Shown: piece after piece, positions 6,056 to 16,826 of the stretch | Layout: each line of letters begins with the position of its first letter | Numbering within the stretch: the first letter of the stretch is position 1 | Source of the DNA: Myxococcota bacterium | GTDB taxonomy: Bacteria; Myxococcota_A; Bradymonadia; UBA7976; UBA1532 | Assembly (NCBI GenBank): GCA_018813065.1 | Contig: JAHJCH010000342.1 | Span: forward strand, 1 to 52,335 | Reading direction: 5' to 3' | DNA: 52,335 nt | The notes under the pieces: generated by a model | Told to the model about the DNA's origin: nothing | The model's input: the letters and a program-made list of their open reading frames with translations, nothing else | Databases searched by the model: none | Made by a program: the position numbers and the translations under genes

Positions 6056-7459
6056 ATGGTCTTTTCAAGCATCACATTCCTCTATCTCTTCTTGCCACTT
6101 AACCTGCTGATCTACTTCCTCTCTCCAAGCCGAGATCTGCGCAATATCGTCACCGTTTTCTTTTCATTTGTTTTTTATACCTGGGGCGAGCCTGTTTGGA
6201 TCACATTGCTCATCTTCTCCAGCACGCTGGATTATGTCATCGGCAAGGTGATTCAAAAAAATAGGAACACATGGCGAGCACAAGCCGCGCTCGCCACTTC
6301 AATCACGCTCAATCTGAGCTTGCTTGGCGTTTTTAAATATAGTGGCTTTATCGTTGATACAATCAATCAAGCGCTTTCACTCAACATTGTAATCAATCAG
6401 TTTTCATTGCCCATCGGGATTTCATTTTATACGTTTCAAACCATCTCGTATGTCGTCGATGTCTATCGCAATGATACAAAAGCGGAGTCATCCTATCTTA
6501 GATTCTTAATGTTTGTGAGCCTTTATCACCAGCTCGTCGCCGGGCCAATCGTGCGCTATCGCGATATCGCCGATGAGATATTGGAGCGTGAACACAGCTA
6601 TAGCAATTTTGCGCGGGGCTTTCATCGCTTTATGATCGGGCTTTTAAAGAAAGTCTTGATCGCGAATGTGGCCGGAGAGCTGGTTGTTCAGTATTTAGAT
6701 GGCGATTTTGGCGTTCTATCTGTCGCAGAGGGCTGGTTCGGGCTCTTGATGTACTCGATTCAGATCTATTTTGATTTCTCAGGATATTCTGATATGGCGA
6801 TTGGACTGGGTTTAATGATCGGCTTTCACTATCAAGAGAACTTTCAATACCCATATATCTCAAAATCAGTCACGGAGTTTTGGCGCCGGTGGCATATCTC
6901 CTTGGGCTCATTCTTTAGAGATTATGTTTATATCCCGCTGGGCGGGAACCGACGCTGGGCCTATCGCAACCTGTTTGTGATCTGGGGGCTGACGGGCCTC
7001 TGGCACGGCGCGAGCTGGAACTTCGTGCTCTGGGGGCTCTACTACGGGCTCTTGATCTTCATCGAAAAAGCCTTCCTGTTGCGGCTGCTGCGGCGCCTCC
7101 CGGCGGTCCTCGCCCACGCCTACCTCTTGTTCTTCGCCGTCCTCGGCTGGTCGCTGTTCTACTTCACCGATCTGGGGCGGCTGCTCGACTATCTGCGCGT
7201 CATCTTTGGACAAACCGACGCGGCGCTGCTTGGCCCCTCGCTGCTCAATGTCATGGCGGGGCACGCCGGTTGGTTGATCCTCGCCATCTGCTTCAGCGCG
7301 CCGCTCTATCCCAAGATCGCCGCGCGGCTGCGCCGCCTGCCGCTGCGTGAGGCCCACGCTCATGCGTTGATCCTCGCCGTCGATTTGCTGATGCTGCTCA
7401 TCGCCACGTCCATGCTGGTGGGCAAGAGCTACAACCCCTTCCTCTACTTTAGGTTCTGA
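6056..7459 (+). CDS. MBOAT family O-acyltransferase (AlgI-like)
   Basis: 468 residues starting MVFSSITFLYLFLPLNLLIYF at ATG 6056; the frame is open further upstream but that part is not hydrophobic or conserved in style. About ten membrane segments are visible. The family hallmarks are present: SLYHQLVAGPIVRY, FDFSGYSDMAIGLGLMIGF, FWRRWHISLGSFFRDYVYIPLGG, and the catalytic His317 in GLWHGASWNF. AlgI-type MBOATs move acyl groups, usually acetyl, across the inner membrane for O-acetylation of exopolysaccharide, alginate, cellulose or wall polymers. The DHHW protein five bases downstream is the usual periplasmic partner. The first 870 bases are AT-rich and the rest GC-rich, with a sharp change near 6930. 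Confidence 0.93.
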   Translation: MVFSSITFLYLFLPLNLLIYFLSPSRDLRNIVTVFFSFVFYTWGEPVWITLLIFSSTLDYVIGKVIQKNRNTWRAQAALATSITLNLSLLGVFKYSGFIVDTINQALSLNIVINQFSLPIGISFYTFQTISYVVDVYRNDTKAESSYLRFLMFVSLYHQLVAGPIVRYRDIADEILEREHSYSNFARGFHRFMIGLLKKVLIANVAGELVVQYLDGDFGVLSVAEGWFGLLMYSIQIYFDFSGYSDMAIGLGLMIGFHYQENFQYPYISKSVTEFWRRWHISLGSFFRDYVYIPLGGNRRWAYRNLFVIWGLTGLWHGASWNFVLWGLYYGLLIFIEKAFLLRLLRRLPAVLAHAYLLFFAVLGWSLFYFTDLGRLLDYLRVIFGQTDAALLGPSLLNVMAGHAGWLILAICFSAPLYPKIAARLRRLPLREAHAHALILAVDLLMLLIATSMLVGKSYNPFLYFRF

Positions 7460-7464
7460 GATCC

Positions 7465-8889
<1,425 letters not shown>

Positions 8890-8927
8890 GGCACCACGCC
8901 CGCCCCTTCTCATCCCCATTAGGACCT

Positions 8928-11900
8928 ATGCGCACCTCAACCGAGAGCACCACGCTGTACCTCAGCGCCCTCCTCCTCGCCGTAGGCTGCCAAGCCGATC
9001 CCGCCGAGGCCCCGGACGCCGCCACGATCACGATCACCGATCGGGGCTACGCGCCGCCGGTGGATCGCGGGCTCATCGACGCGGCCTGGCCCGATGACGC
9101 CGCGCTGGACGCCGCCGTGGACGCCGCCCCGCCCGACGCCGCCCCACCGCCCGCCTGCGCGGACGGCGTGGACAATGACGGCGATGGGCGGGTGGACCAC
9201 CCCGATGATCCCGACTGCGAGGGCCCCGAGGGCACAGACGAGGCGGGGCCACCCCCGCCGCAGTGCAGCGACGGGCTGGACAATGACGGCGATGATCGCG
9301 TGGACCTGGAGGACCCTGATTGCCTCAACCACCTCGACGGCTTGGAGGAGGGGGGCAACCCAGAGGTCGCCTGCGCCAACGGGATCGACGATGACGGCGA
9401 CGGCTACGCCGACTTCCCCCTCGATCCCGGCTGCGCGGCGGCGGGCGATAACGATGAGCTGGACCCCGCGGTGCCCCGCGCCTGCGCCAACGGCGCCGAT
9501 GATGACGAGGACGGCCTGATCGACTACCCCAATGATCCCGGCTGCGCGGGGCGCGGCGACGCCGATGAGGCCGATCCCCGCCCCCTGCCCCGCTGCGCCA
9601 ACGGGATCGACGATGACGACGATGCGCTGATCGATTTCCCCCAAGATCCAGGCTGCCACGGCGCGGGGGACTGGACCGAGGGCAGCCTCTGCCCTGGCTC
9701 CGAGGGCATCATCAACCTCAACGAGGCGGGCGGCGACTACACCGGCGCGCTGCCCGGCGACAGCCTGCACCTGGGCTCCTGCGGCGGCGCGGCGGGCGGC
9801 GAGGCCATCTTCCTGTGGCGCGTCGAGGCGCCCATCTCTGAGCTGGCCTTCAGCACAGCGCACCCCGAGACGGACAAGCCCACCGTCCTCTATGTCCGCC
9901 GCGCCTGCGAGATGGCCGAGGATCTGGCCTGTAACCGAGGCACGAGCGCGGCGCCGGGCACGCACGTCATCCTCAACAACCCCGCGCCGGGCCTCTACTA
10001 CGTCTTCGTAGACACCAGCAGCCGCGATCTGGGGCCAGGCGCCTTTCGGATCACCGCCGGGGAGCTGCCCGCGCCCGCCTGCCGCGATGAGGAGGACAAC
10101 GACGAGGACGGCCTGATCGACCTGCTCGATCCGGGCTGCGTCGAGCCTGAAGATCCAGACGAGGCCGACCCTGATCCGCTGCCGGAGTGCGGCGACGGCC
10201 TGGACAATGACGGCGATGGGCGCGTGGACTACCCCAGCGATCCGCAGTGCGCGGCGGCGGGCGGCGCGCAGGAGGCGGTCCTCTGCGATCTGCCCCTCGA
10301 CGCCGATCCCATCGAGATCGGCCAGGCGGGCGGCCAAGCGGCGCTGCGGCTGATGGGCGCCGAGGGCGTGGCGCAGGGCAGCTGCGGCGGCGAGGGCGGC
10401 GCGGAGGAGGTGGTCATCCTGACCCTGGATCACCCCTCGGACATGATCCTCGACATCGCCGATCCGCTCGGCGAGGCGGCCCCCGTGGCGGTCTATGTGC
10501 GCGCGGCCTGTGAGGACAGCGCCAGCGAGCAGTTTTGTGAGCGCGCGCCGCTGCGCCTTATCGGCGAGGCGCTGTCGGCGGGCCGCTACTTCTTCTTCTT
10601 CGATCACCTCAGCGCGGGGCCGGCCCCGGCCAACGTGCTGGTGGACTTCAACATCACCAGCCTGGTCACCGAGTGCAATGACGAGGTGGACAACGACGAT
10701 GACGGGCTGATCGACCTCTACGATCCGGGCTGCGAGGGGGGGCGCGACACCTCAGAGCGGGACGTGGGCCTCAGCTTCCCCTGCGCCGATGGCGTGGACA
10801 ATGACGGCGATGGCCTGGTGGACTACCCCGACGACGACGGCTGCGCGGCGGCGGGGGACGACGACGAGGCCTTCGCCTGCCTCCTGCTCACGGACATCCC
10901 CCGCGTGGAGGGCAACGGGCGCCTCGATGTCAACGTCCAAGACAACACCTACGGCGGCGCCTGCGACAGCAACAATGACTCCCCCGAGGCGGTGGTTGAG
11001 CTGCGCCTGGAGGTGCCCACGGCGGTGGAGCTGGAGACGGTCAGCGGCGGCTTTGACACCAAGCTCTCCATCCGCCGCGTCTGCGATGAGGACGCCTCGG
11101 AGTTTGGCTGCAATGACGACGGCGGCGAGGGCGTGCTCTCGCTGCTGAGCTTCTCGCGCTTGGAGGCGGGCAGCTACTTTGTCTTCGTCGAGGCCTTTGG
11201 CAGCAGCACGGGCAACGTCACCTTGGAGGTGCGCACCACCCCGATCCCGCTCTTTGAGTGTGAGGACGGCGCGGACAACGACGGCGATGGGCGCGTGGAC
11301 GAGGCCGATCCGGGTTGCCGCTTTAGCTATGACGACGATGAGCTTGATCCAGATCCGCTGCCCGAGTGCGGCGACGGCGTGGACAACGACGGCGATGGGG
11401 CCACGGACTGGCCCGATGATCCGGGCTGCCGCCGCGCGGGCGCGGGCGCTGAAGATCCGCTGTGCGCCGCCCATGAGGTGACGGTGATCCCTGAGGAGGG
11501 CGGCGAGCTGAGCTTTGATCTCGATCCAGATCGCCTCTCGCTGACGACGGGCAGCTGTAGCCCAGGGCTTGGGCCAGAGGCGGCCTTTGTGATCGATCTG
11601 ACGCGCCTCTCGCGCGTGCATCTCACGCTAAACCAGCCCGGTATGATGTTCATCCGCGCCGCTTGTGATGACAGCGCCAGTGAAGTCACCTGTACGACCA
11701 GCCAGGACATCGAGTTGGACATGGTCCCTGCCGGGCGCTACTTCCTTTTTGTCAAGAACACCTGGGGGACGCCGCCCAGCCGCTTAACGGTGGCGGTGAC
11801 GAGCCTGGAGACCGAGTGCAATGACGGCGTGGACAATGACGCGGATGGCTTGGTGGATCTGCTTGATCCGGGCTGCCTCCAACCGCTGAGCCCCAGCGAG

Positions 11901-13229
11901 GACGATCCGGCGGTGCGTCCGCAGTGCGCCGACGGGCTCGACAATGACGACAATGGTCTGATCGACTACCCCGATGATCTGGGCTGCACCTCGGCGGGGG
12001 ACACCGAGGAGGCGCTGCGCTGCCTGGGGCGTGAGATCTCGGAGACGGTGCATCAAGAGAGCGCGGGCTTTACGCTCAACCTCTCGGGGGCCAGCGCCTA
12101 TGCCTGTGACTTTCAGGGGAGCGGGCCGGAGCGCGTGGTCGCCATTGTCTTAGAGCAGCCATCGCGCCTCCAGGCGGAGACGACGGAGGGCTTTGACACG
12201 GTGCTGCACCTGCGCGGCGCCTGTGACGATCCAGATACGGAGCTGGCCTGCAATGATGATGGCGGCGAGGGCACCTTATCATTGATCACCATCAATCGCT
12301 TGGAGCCGGGGATCTACTTCCTGTTTGTTGACGCCTACAGCTCAAGCGCCTCTGGGGAAGTGCGGGTGGAGATCGACATCGAGTCGTTGGGGCCGCCGCC
12401 GCCCACCGCCTGCGCGGATGGCGTCGATAATGACGGCGACGGGCTGGTTGATCTGGATGATCCAGGCTGCGCCAACGCCTCGGATAACAATGAGTACAAC
12501 GCCCCCCCACCCGCGTGCGCTGATGGCGCCGATAATGACGGCGATGGCCTGGTGGATCACCCCGAAGATCCCGGCTGCGACGCCCCCGAGGACGAGGACG
12601 AGGCCGATCCCCTGCCCGCGTGCAGCGATGGCGCCGATAATGACGGCGATGGCCTGGTGGATCACCCCGAAGATCCCGGCTGCGACGCCCCCGAGGACGA
12701 GGATGAGGCCGATCCCCTGCCCGCGTGCAGCGATGGCGCCGATAATGACGGCGATGGCCTGGTGGATCACCCCGAAGATCCCGACTGCGTTCGCCCCGAG
12801 GATGAAGCGGAGGCCCCCGCGCCAGCCTGTATGGACGGCGAGGATAATGATGGTGATGGCCTCGTAGACCTCGAAGATGAGGGCTGCGCCTCCCCTCTGG
12901 ATCGCGATGAGCAGGATGGCGTCGAAGATGTCTGCGCCGATGGCTTGGATAATGACGAGGATGACTTGATCGACGCCGATGATCCCGGCTGCGCCAGCCC
13001 CCAAGATGATGATGAGGCCGACGCCCCACACCCCGCCTGCGTTGATGGGCTCGATAATGATGAGGATGGCCTCATCGACGCCGATGATCCCGGCTGCGCC
13101 CACCCCCTCGATGAGGATGAGCTGGACGGCACCCTCCCCGCCTGCGCCGATGGGCTCGATAATGATGAGGATGGCCTCATCGACGCCGATGATCCCGGCT
13201 GCGCTTACCCCCTCGACGCCTCCGAGTAA
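8928..13229 (+). CDS. Giant Asp-rich repeat lipoprotein with PPC-like modules
   Basis: 1433 residues from ATG 8928; an alternative ATG at 8886 overlaps the previous stop (ATGA), but 8928 gives a compact signal peptide ending LLLAVGC, a lipobox. The mature protein has 21 copies of a roughly 35-residue unit of the form CADGVDNDGDGLVD-xxPDDPGC-xxxxDxDE. Each has two Cys, likely disulfide-bonded, and an acidic DNDGDG loop resembling calcium-binding loops. Five beta-rich modules of about 75 residues are interspersed after pairs of units; the pattern DTVLHLRGACDDP...ELACNDDGGEG...LEPGIYFLFVDAYSSS resembles bacterial pre-peptidase C-terminal (PPC) domains. The last eight units are uninterrupted. A calcium-stiffened surface stalk or adhesin is inferred. 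It may form one unit with the O-acetylation genes, but that is uncertain. Confidence 0.88.
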   Translation: MRTSTESTTLYLSALLLAVGCQADPAEAPDAATITITDRGYAPPVDRGLIDAAWPDDAALDAAVDAAPPDAAPPPACADGVDNDGDGRVDHPDDPDCEGPEGTDEAGPPPPQCSDGLDNDGDDRVDLEDPDCLNHLDGLEEGGNPEVACANGIDDDGDGYADFPLDPGCAAAGDNDELDPAVPRACANGADDDEDGLIDYPNDPGCAGRGDADEADPRPLPRCANGIDDDDDALIDFPQDPGCHGAGDWTEGSLCPGSEGIINLNEAGGDYTGALPGDSLHLGSCGGAAGGEAIFLWRVEAPISELAFSTAHPETDKPTVLYVRRACEMAEDLACNRGTSAAPGTHVILNNPAPGLYYVFVDTSSRDLGPGAFRITAGELPAPACRDEEDNDEDGLIDLLDPGCVEPEDPDEADPDPLPECGDGLDNDGDGRVDYPSDPQCAAAGGAQEAVLCDLPLDADPIEIGQAGGQAALRLMGAEGVAQGSCGGEGGAEEVVILTLDHPSDMILDIADPLGEAAPVAVYVRAACEDSASEQFCERAPLRLIGEALSAGRYFFFFDHLSAGPAPANVLVDFNITSLVTECNDEVDNDDDGLIDLYDPGCEGGRDTSERDVGLSFPCADGVDNDGDGLVDYPDDDGCAAAGDDDEAFACLLLTDIPRVEGNGRLDVNVQDNTYGGACDSNNDSPEAVVELRLEVPTAVELETVSGGFDTKLSIRRVCDEDASEFGCNDDGGEGVLSLLSFSRLEAGSYFVFVEAFGSSTGNVTLEVRTTPIPLFECEDGADNDGDGRVDEADPGCRFSYDDDELDPDPLPECGDGVDNDGDGATDWPDDPGCRRAGAGAEDPLCAAHEVTVIPEEGGELSFDLDPDRLSLTTGSCSPGLGPEAAFVIDLTRLSRVHLTLNQPGMMFIRAACDDSASEVTCTTSQDIELDMVPAGRYFLFVKNTWGTPPSRLTVAVTSLETECNDGVDNDADGLVDLLDPGCLQPLSPSEDDPAVRPQCADGLDNDDNGLIDYPDDLGCTSAGDTEEALRCLGREISETVHQESAGFTLNLSGASAYACDFQGSGPERVVAIVLEQPSRLQAETTEGFDTVLHLRGACDDPDTELACNDDGGEGTLSLITINRLEPGIYFLFVDAYSSSASGEVRVEIDIESLGPPPPTACADGVDNDGDGLVDLDDPGCANASDNNEYNAPPPACADGADNDGDGLVDHPEDPGCDAPEDEDEADPLPACSDGADNDGDGLVDHPEDPGCDAPEDEDEADPLPACSDGADNDGDGLVDHPEDPDCVRPEDEAEAPAPACMDGEDNDGDGLVDLEDEGCASPLDRDEQDGVEDVCADGLDNDEDDLIDADDPGCASPQDDDEADAPHPACVDGLDNDEDGLIDADDPGCAHPLDEDELDGTLPACADGLDNDEDGLIDADDPGCAYPLDASE
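12510..12824 (+). repeat. Three near-identical 105-bp tandem copies
   Basis: Starting at CCCGCG at 12510, 12615 and 12720, three consecutive 105-base units encode almost the same 35 residues (PACSDGADNDGDGLVDHPEDPGC...). The nucleotide sequence, including third codon positions, is nearly identical between copies, unlike the other 18 units of the same protein. This points to very recent duplication or gene conversion. Confidence 0.9.
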
Positions 13230-13233
13230 GCCC

Positions 13234-13458
13234 TCACTGTGGTTTAAGCGCCGCGTTGCACCGAGGGCACCGGCGGTTGTACGCGCCCACCTGGCCACGC
13301 CAACCACACGCGCAGCTCGCTGAGATCACGCCCTTGCGCTCAGGCGCCTTCTTGAAGAGCGCCTTGAAGACGCTGATGAGGATGATCAAGCCAATGACCA
13401 CGCCGCCGACTTCGAGGACGCTGTAGCCCGCGACCAGTTCTTGATTGAGCAGATCCAT
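13234..13458 (-). CDS. Small membrane protein with C-terminal zinc ribbon
   Basis: 74 residues with a strong Shine-Dalgarno (AGGAGG, complement of 13461-13466) before ATG 13458. One membrane helix (VGGVVIGLIILISVFKALF) is followed by a basic patch and a Cys cluster: CACGWRG...CPRC, i.e. CxC and CxxC, suiting one zinc ion. The N-terminus is probably outside and the ribbon in the cytoplasm by the positive-inside rule. Family unknown to me. It ends four bases from the convergent repeat lipoprotein gene. Confidence 0.75.
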   Translation of the reverse strand: MDLLNQELVAGYSVLEVGGVVIGLIILISVFKALFKKAPERKGVISASCACGWRGQVGAYNRRCPRCNAALKPQ

Positions 13459-13619
13459 GAGGCCTCCTTTGTTGTTGTGTTGGCGCGCCGATACGTTGGC
13501 GCGCGCGGCCTAATTTGAGCCTGCTTCGGCGGTCAGACAAGCCCAAGGCGCGCGCGGTGTTGGCGCACCCTCAAAACCCAATATGATGTGCCCACCCCCT
13601 CTCACGCCCCGAGGTGCTT

Positions 13620-14471
13620 ATGCTCCCGCTGCTCTTGCTCTTGGGCTTCGCCGCCCCCGCCCCGCCCCCCGTCGCTGAGCCCGCACCCAAGCTCTATCTC
13701 TGCGCTGGCGCTTCTGGCGGCGCCTATCATCAGACCGCTCAGCGCCTCGCCGAGCGCCTCAAGGGCTTGCTCACCGTCGAAATCCAAGCCACTCGCGGCT
13801 CTTGGGAGAACCTGGAGGCCATCGACGCCGTCCCCCGACGCTGCGACGCCATCATCGCCCAGGATGACGCTTTTGCGCTCTATCGCTATGAGCACCCCGA
13901 GAGCCGCTTGATGATGGATCGGCTCGCCAGCCTCTTCCCCGAGTATGTCCACCTCTTCTGTCGTCGAGGGATCAAGGCCGATGAGCTGGAGGATCTGACC
14001 TCCGGGCGCGTCGTGATCGGGGAGTATGGCTCCGGGGCGTATATCACTTGGAAGCTCTTCGCGCGGTTAAACCCCGCTTATCACGCGCTCTCCGCTGAGG
14101 AGGCGCCCTTGGAGGAGGGCGCGCGCCGCGCCGCTGAGGGGCGCGCTGATTGTGTGCTGGTCGTCAGCGCCTGGGGTCTCGGCGCGCCCGCCCGGATCGA
14201 CGCGCAGCACGGCGCGCGCCTTAAGCTGCTGGATGTCTCTGATGATCGCCTCACCCGCCCCGTCGGCACGCCCCGCCGCCCCCTCTATCGCGCCGTGGAG
14301 CTGCGCGGCGCCGTCTATCCCAATGTCAAGCGTGAGGAGGTCGAGACCTACGCCGTTGACGCGGCGTTCTTCGCCAGCCCCGAGTGGCGCGCGCGCTTCC
14401 CCGAGGCGTCCCGTGTGTTGGATGAGGCGTTAAAGGGCTTGTTGGATGAGCTAAAGCGCGAGAATAAGTAG
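13620..14471 (+). CDS. TAXI-type solute-binding protein
   Basis: 283 residues; ATG 13620 has GAGG five bases upstream. A signal peptide (MLPLLLLLGFAAPAPPP) leads to YLCAGASGGAYHQTAQRLAERL, the glycine-rich start typical of TAXI (TRAP-associated extracytoplasmic immunogenic) binding proteins. Later segments CDAIIAQDDAFALY and GSGAYITWKLFARLN fit the two-lobe periplasmic binding fold. TAXI proteins normally deliver small organic acids to a fused TRAP permease, but no permease gene lies nearby. It may therefore be a sensor subunit or serve a distant transporter. The gene ends one base from the convergent sulfatase gene. Confidence 0.8.
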   Translation: MLPLLLLLGFAAPAPPPVAEPAPKLYLCAGASGGAYHQTAQRLAERLKGLLTVEIQATRGSWENLEAIDAVPRRCDAIIAQDDAFALYRYEHPESRLMMDRLASLFPEYVHLFCRRGIKADELEDLTSGRVVIGEYGSGAYITWKLFARLNPAYHALSAEEAPLEEGARRAAEGRADCVLVVSAWGLGAPARIDAQHGARLKLLDVSDDRLTRPVGTPRRPLYRAVELRGAVYPNVKREEVETYAVDAAFFASPEWRARFPEASRVLDEALKGLLDELKRENK

Positions 14472-14472
14472 T

Positions 14473-16749
14473 TTATTCGCCAGGATCGCTGTCAATAAAG
14501 GCGTCGAGCTTTTGAAAAAGCGTTTCTCCCGCTTTTTTGTCTTGGTCAAGCAGGTTTTTGTTCTCTTTTGGGTCGTCTTTTAAGTTAAAGACCATGTTTA
14601 CGTTGTCCGTGATATTGCGGATGACCTTAATGTCGCCTCTCAGGAGCCCCATAATATGCTTTTCATATCCAGGGTAGGGCAGCTGCTCTAGGTAGATGTC
14701 ACGCGCCTGTGGGTATTCTCCAATGCCATGTAGCAGCGGCGCGAAGCTTATGCCTTGCGCCTCGGGCGCGCTCAGACCGACAATCTCAGCGAGCGTAGGC
14801 AGAATGTCAATCAAGGCGATGGTGCGCGGCTCTCGCTTGGCAGCGACGCCAGGCATCCGAATCAGCATGGGCACCCGCAGCTCTTCGTCGTAGACCGTTC
14901 GACCATGAAAATAGTTATGGTGGTGCTCGCCAAAGGACTCTCCATGGTCAGAGTAGACCATGATAAGGGTGTCTTCGTACATGTTGAGCGCTTGCAGCTG
15001 TTCGAAGATCCGCGCGATGTGATGATCTGTGTAGGCGATCTCCGTGTCGTATTTTTCTTTAAGCCCTACTTTCTTGATTTTCTTGGTTTTTAGGTCTTCT
15101 TCGTAGACCTTGAATTCTTTGTGGTGCATGTAGCGGCTGTGCGGGTCAAAGAAGTGGACAAAGAGCATAAATGGCTTGTCTTGCGCTGAGAGCGCCTTGA
15201 GCCTCTCCACGGTGCGCCCCGCGATGATCTCTGAGGAGATCTGAGTGTTGCTCTCTTTGATTGTGAGGAAGCCTTCGTTGTCCCAGCGGTCTACGCCGTC
15301 TTTGATGTTGCCCGATTTTTCCCAGTACCAATGGCTGCTGATCGCTTCCGTATGCCATCCCCCCGCTTGGAATATCTCAAAGATGGACTGGTTCTCTGGC
15401 TTGAGGCTGCTGAATCGATCAAATCGCTTCACCCAGCTGACCCTTGAGGGGTAGCGGCCCGTGAAGATCGAGGGGAAGGAGCGCGGGGTGTTGGGGGCCT
15501 GGGCGTAGACACGCTCGAAGAGGACGGCGTCCTTGGCCCAGGCGTCGATGTTGGGGGAGTTGGGGCGCGCGTAGCCATAGACCCCCAGGTGGTCGTAGCG
15601 CACGGTGTCGAGCACCAGCATCACCACGTTGAGCCGCTTGGGGCTCCACTTGGGCGCTTCAGGTTCAGCCACAGGCGCGCTGGCGGGCGCGCTGGCGGGC
15701 GGCTTGGGCGCGTCTTCAAGCTTGGGCGCGTCGCCCCCCCGGCAGTTGTCGTCGATCCCGTTGCCCGGGATCTCCTTGGCGTGCGGCCCAATCGCGGGGT
15801 CGCCCTCGGCGCAGTCGCCGCCCCCAAGGAGCCCCGCCGCGCCGTCGCGATCAAAGTCCAGCAGCGCGCGGCCCACCTTGAGGCCCACGGCCCCCATGTG
15901 CCCCTCTTGGGCGACGGCGCGAGCGGCGATGGGCGCCGCCTCGAAGCCGTTGAGCGTGGCCCACAGCGCGCCGCCCCCCGTCAGGAGCAGCAGCGCCAAC
16001 AGCGCGAGGTTGAGCGCGCGCGGCAGCCTGTAGGTCAGCAGGCTCAAGGCGACGCTCAACACCACGCCCAGGCTCACGGCGAGGTAGCCGCCGTAGCGGT
16101 ATGAGCCCAAATCAAGCTGGCCAATCCGCAGCCCAATAAAGAGCGCCGCCGCGCCGATGATCAGCAAAGGCAGCGCAGGGCTGGGGACGCCGATGAGGTG
16201 CCCGGCGGGGAGCAGGCGGCTGTAGAGCCAACGCGCGGCGCTGTAGAGCCCCGGCGTCAGCAGCGCCGCCAGCGCCAGCCCCCCCAGCGTCAACAGCGCC
16301 GTAAAGGGGCCGGTCAACGCAGGGTTGGCGAAGCCATGGGCCAGCCGCCCCCCCATAAAGGCGGCGGCGGCGATGAGGCCCGCGCCCCCAGAGAGCGCGG
16401 TGAGCGCAGCGGCGACCCGGCTGCGCGCGGCGGCGGGCGTGGCGCGGGCCGTCCAAGGCCAGGCGTAGCTGAGGAGGAAGGCCCCTGGGCGCGCTTGGCG
16501 CAGGAGCGGCGGGAGGAAGAGCCCTAGGCCGATGATCAGCGGGGCGCTGAGCGCGAGGCTGAGGCCCAGCGTAAAGAGGAGCGCTTGAACACGCGCCCCT
16601 TCAAGATGGGTCAGCGTCGCCCACTCACCCAGGGCGATGAGGGCGAAGGCCAGGGCGCTGGCGGCGAGGGTGGCGAGGGCGTTTGGGCTGCTGCGCTGCA
16701 CGGTTTTTCCTGGGTGATGAGGGTTTTCCTTGGGTTGGCGGTCGGTCAT
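14473..16749 (-). CDS. Membrane-anchored sulfatase-fold hydrolase or transferase
   Basis: 758 residues from ATG 16749 (no clear Shine-Dalgarno; the frame is open further upstream). The first 290 residues hold about seven membrane helices. A linker then carries a MopE-like metal-binding motif (FDRDGAAGLLGGGDCAEGDP and GNGIDDNC). The periplasmic C-terminal domain is of the alkaline phosphatase/sulfatase superfamily: metal ligand D381 in LDTVRYDHLGVYGY, DHGESFGEH with D601 and H602. The nucleophile position in NTPRSFPSIFTG is Thr421, not Cys or Ser, so it cannot be matured to formylglycine. A Thr nucleophile is used by phosphoglycerol and phosphoethanolamine transferases (LtaS, EptA), so head-group or phospho-transfer at the envelope is as likely as sulfate hydrolysis. 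Confidence 0.85.
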   Translation of the reverse strand: MTDRQPKENPHHPGKTVQRSSPNALATLAASALAFALIALGEWATLTHLEGARVQALLFTLGLSLALSAPLIIGLGLFLPPLLRQARPGAFLLSYAWPWTARATPAAARSRVAAALTALSGGAGLIAAAAFMGGRLAHGFANPALTGPFTALLTLGGLALAALLTPGLYSAARWLYSRLLPAGHLIGVPSPALPLLIIGAAALFIGLRIGQLDLGSYRYGGYLAVSLGVVLSVALSLLTYRLPRALNLALLALLLLTGGGALWATLNGFEAAPIAARAVAQEGHMGAVGLKVGRALLDFDRDGAAGLLGGGDCAEGDPAIGPHAKEIPGNGIDDNCRGGDAPKLEDAPKPPASAPASAPVAEPEAPKWSPKRLNVVMLVLDTVRYDHLGVYGYARPNSPNIDAWAKDAVLFERVYAQAPNTPRSFPSIFTGRYPSRVSWVKRFDRFSSLKPENQSIFEIFQAGGWHTEAISSHWYWEKSGNIKDGVDRWDNEGFLTIKESNTQISSEIIAGRTVERLKALSAQDKPFMLFVHFFDPHSRYMHHKEFKVYEEDLKTKKIKKVGLKEKYDTEIAYTDHHIARIFEQLQALNMYEDTLIMVYSDHGESFGEHHHNYFHGRTVYDEELRVPMLIRMPGVAAKREPRTIALIDILPTLAEIVGLSAPEAQGISFAPLLHGIGEYPQARDIYLEQLPYPGYEKHIMGLLRGDIKVIRNITDNVNMVFNLKDDPKENKNLLDQDKKAGETLFQKLDAFIDSDPGE

Positions 16750-16826
16750 GGGCAGAGTGGCCGGCCATGCCGCTTGAGAGACGATATGCGTTGTATATGA
16801 GCCAAGGTGGTGCGCAAACAAGGGGG

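Noticed and set aside
12510..12824. CRISPR-like array
   Set aside because: The 105-bp copies are contiguous coding repeats with no unique spacers.
8937..13307. Long minus-strand open frames opposite the repeat lipoprotein
   Set aside because: They mirror the GATGAC/GGCGAT repeats of the true gene and translate to repetitive Ile/Val/Ala runs without a start site.
15589..16104. Plus-strand open frames opposite the sulfatase gene
   Set aside because: Arg/Gly/Ala-rich shadow translations with no family resemblance; the minus-strand membrane and sulfatase domains account for the sequence.
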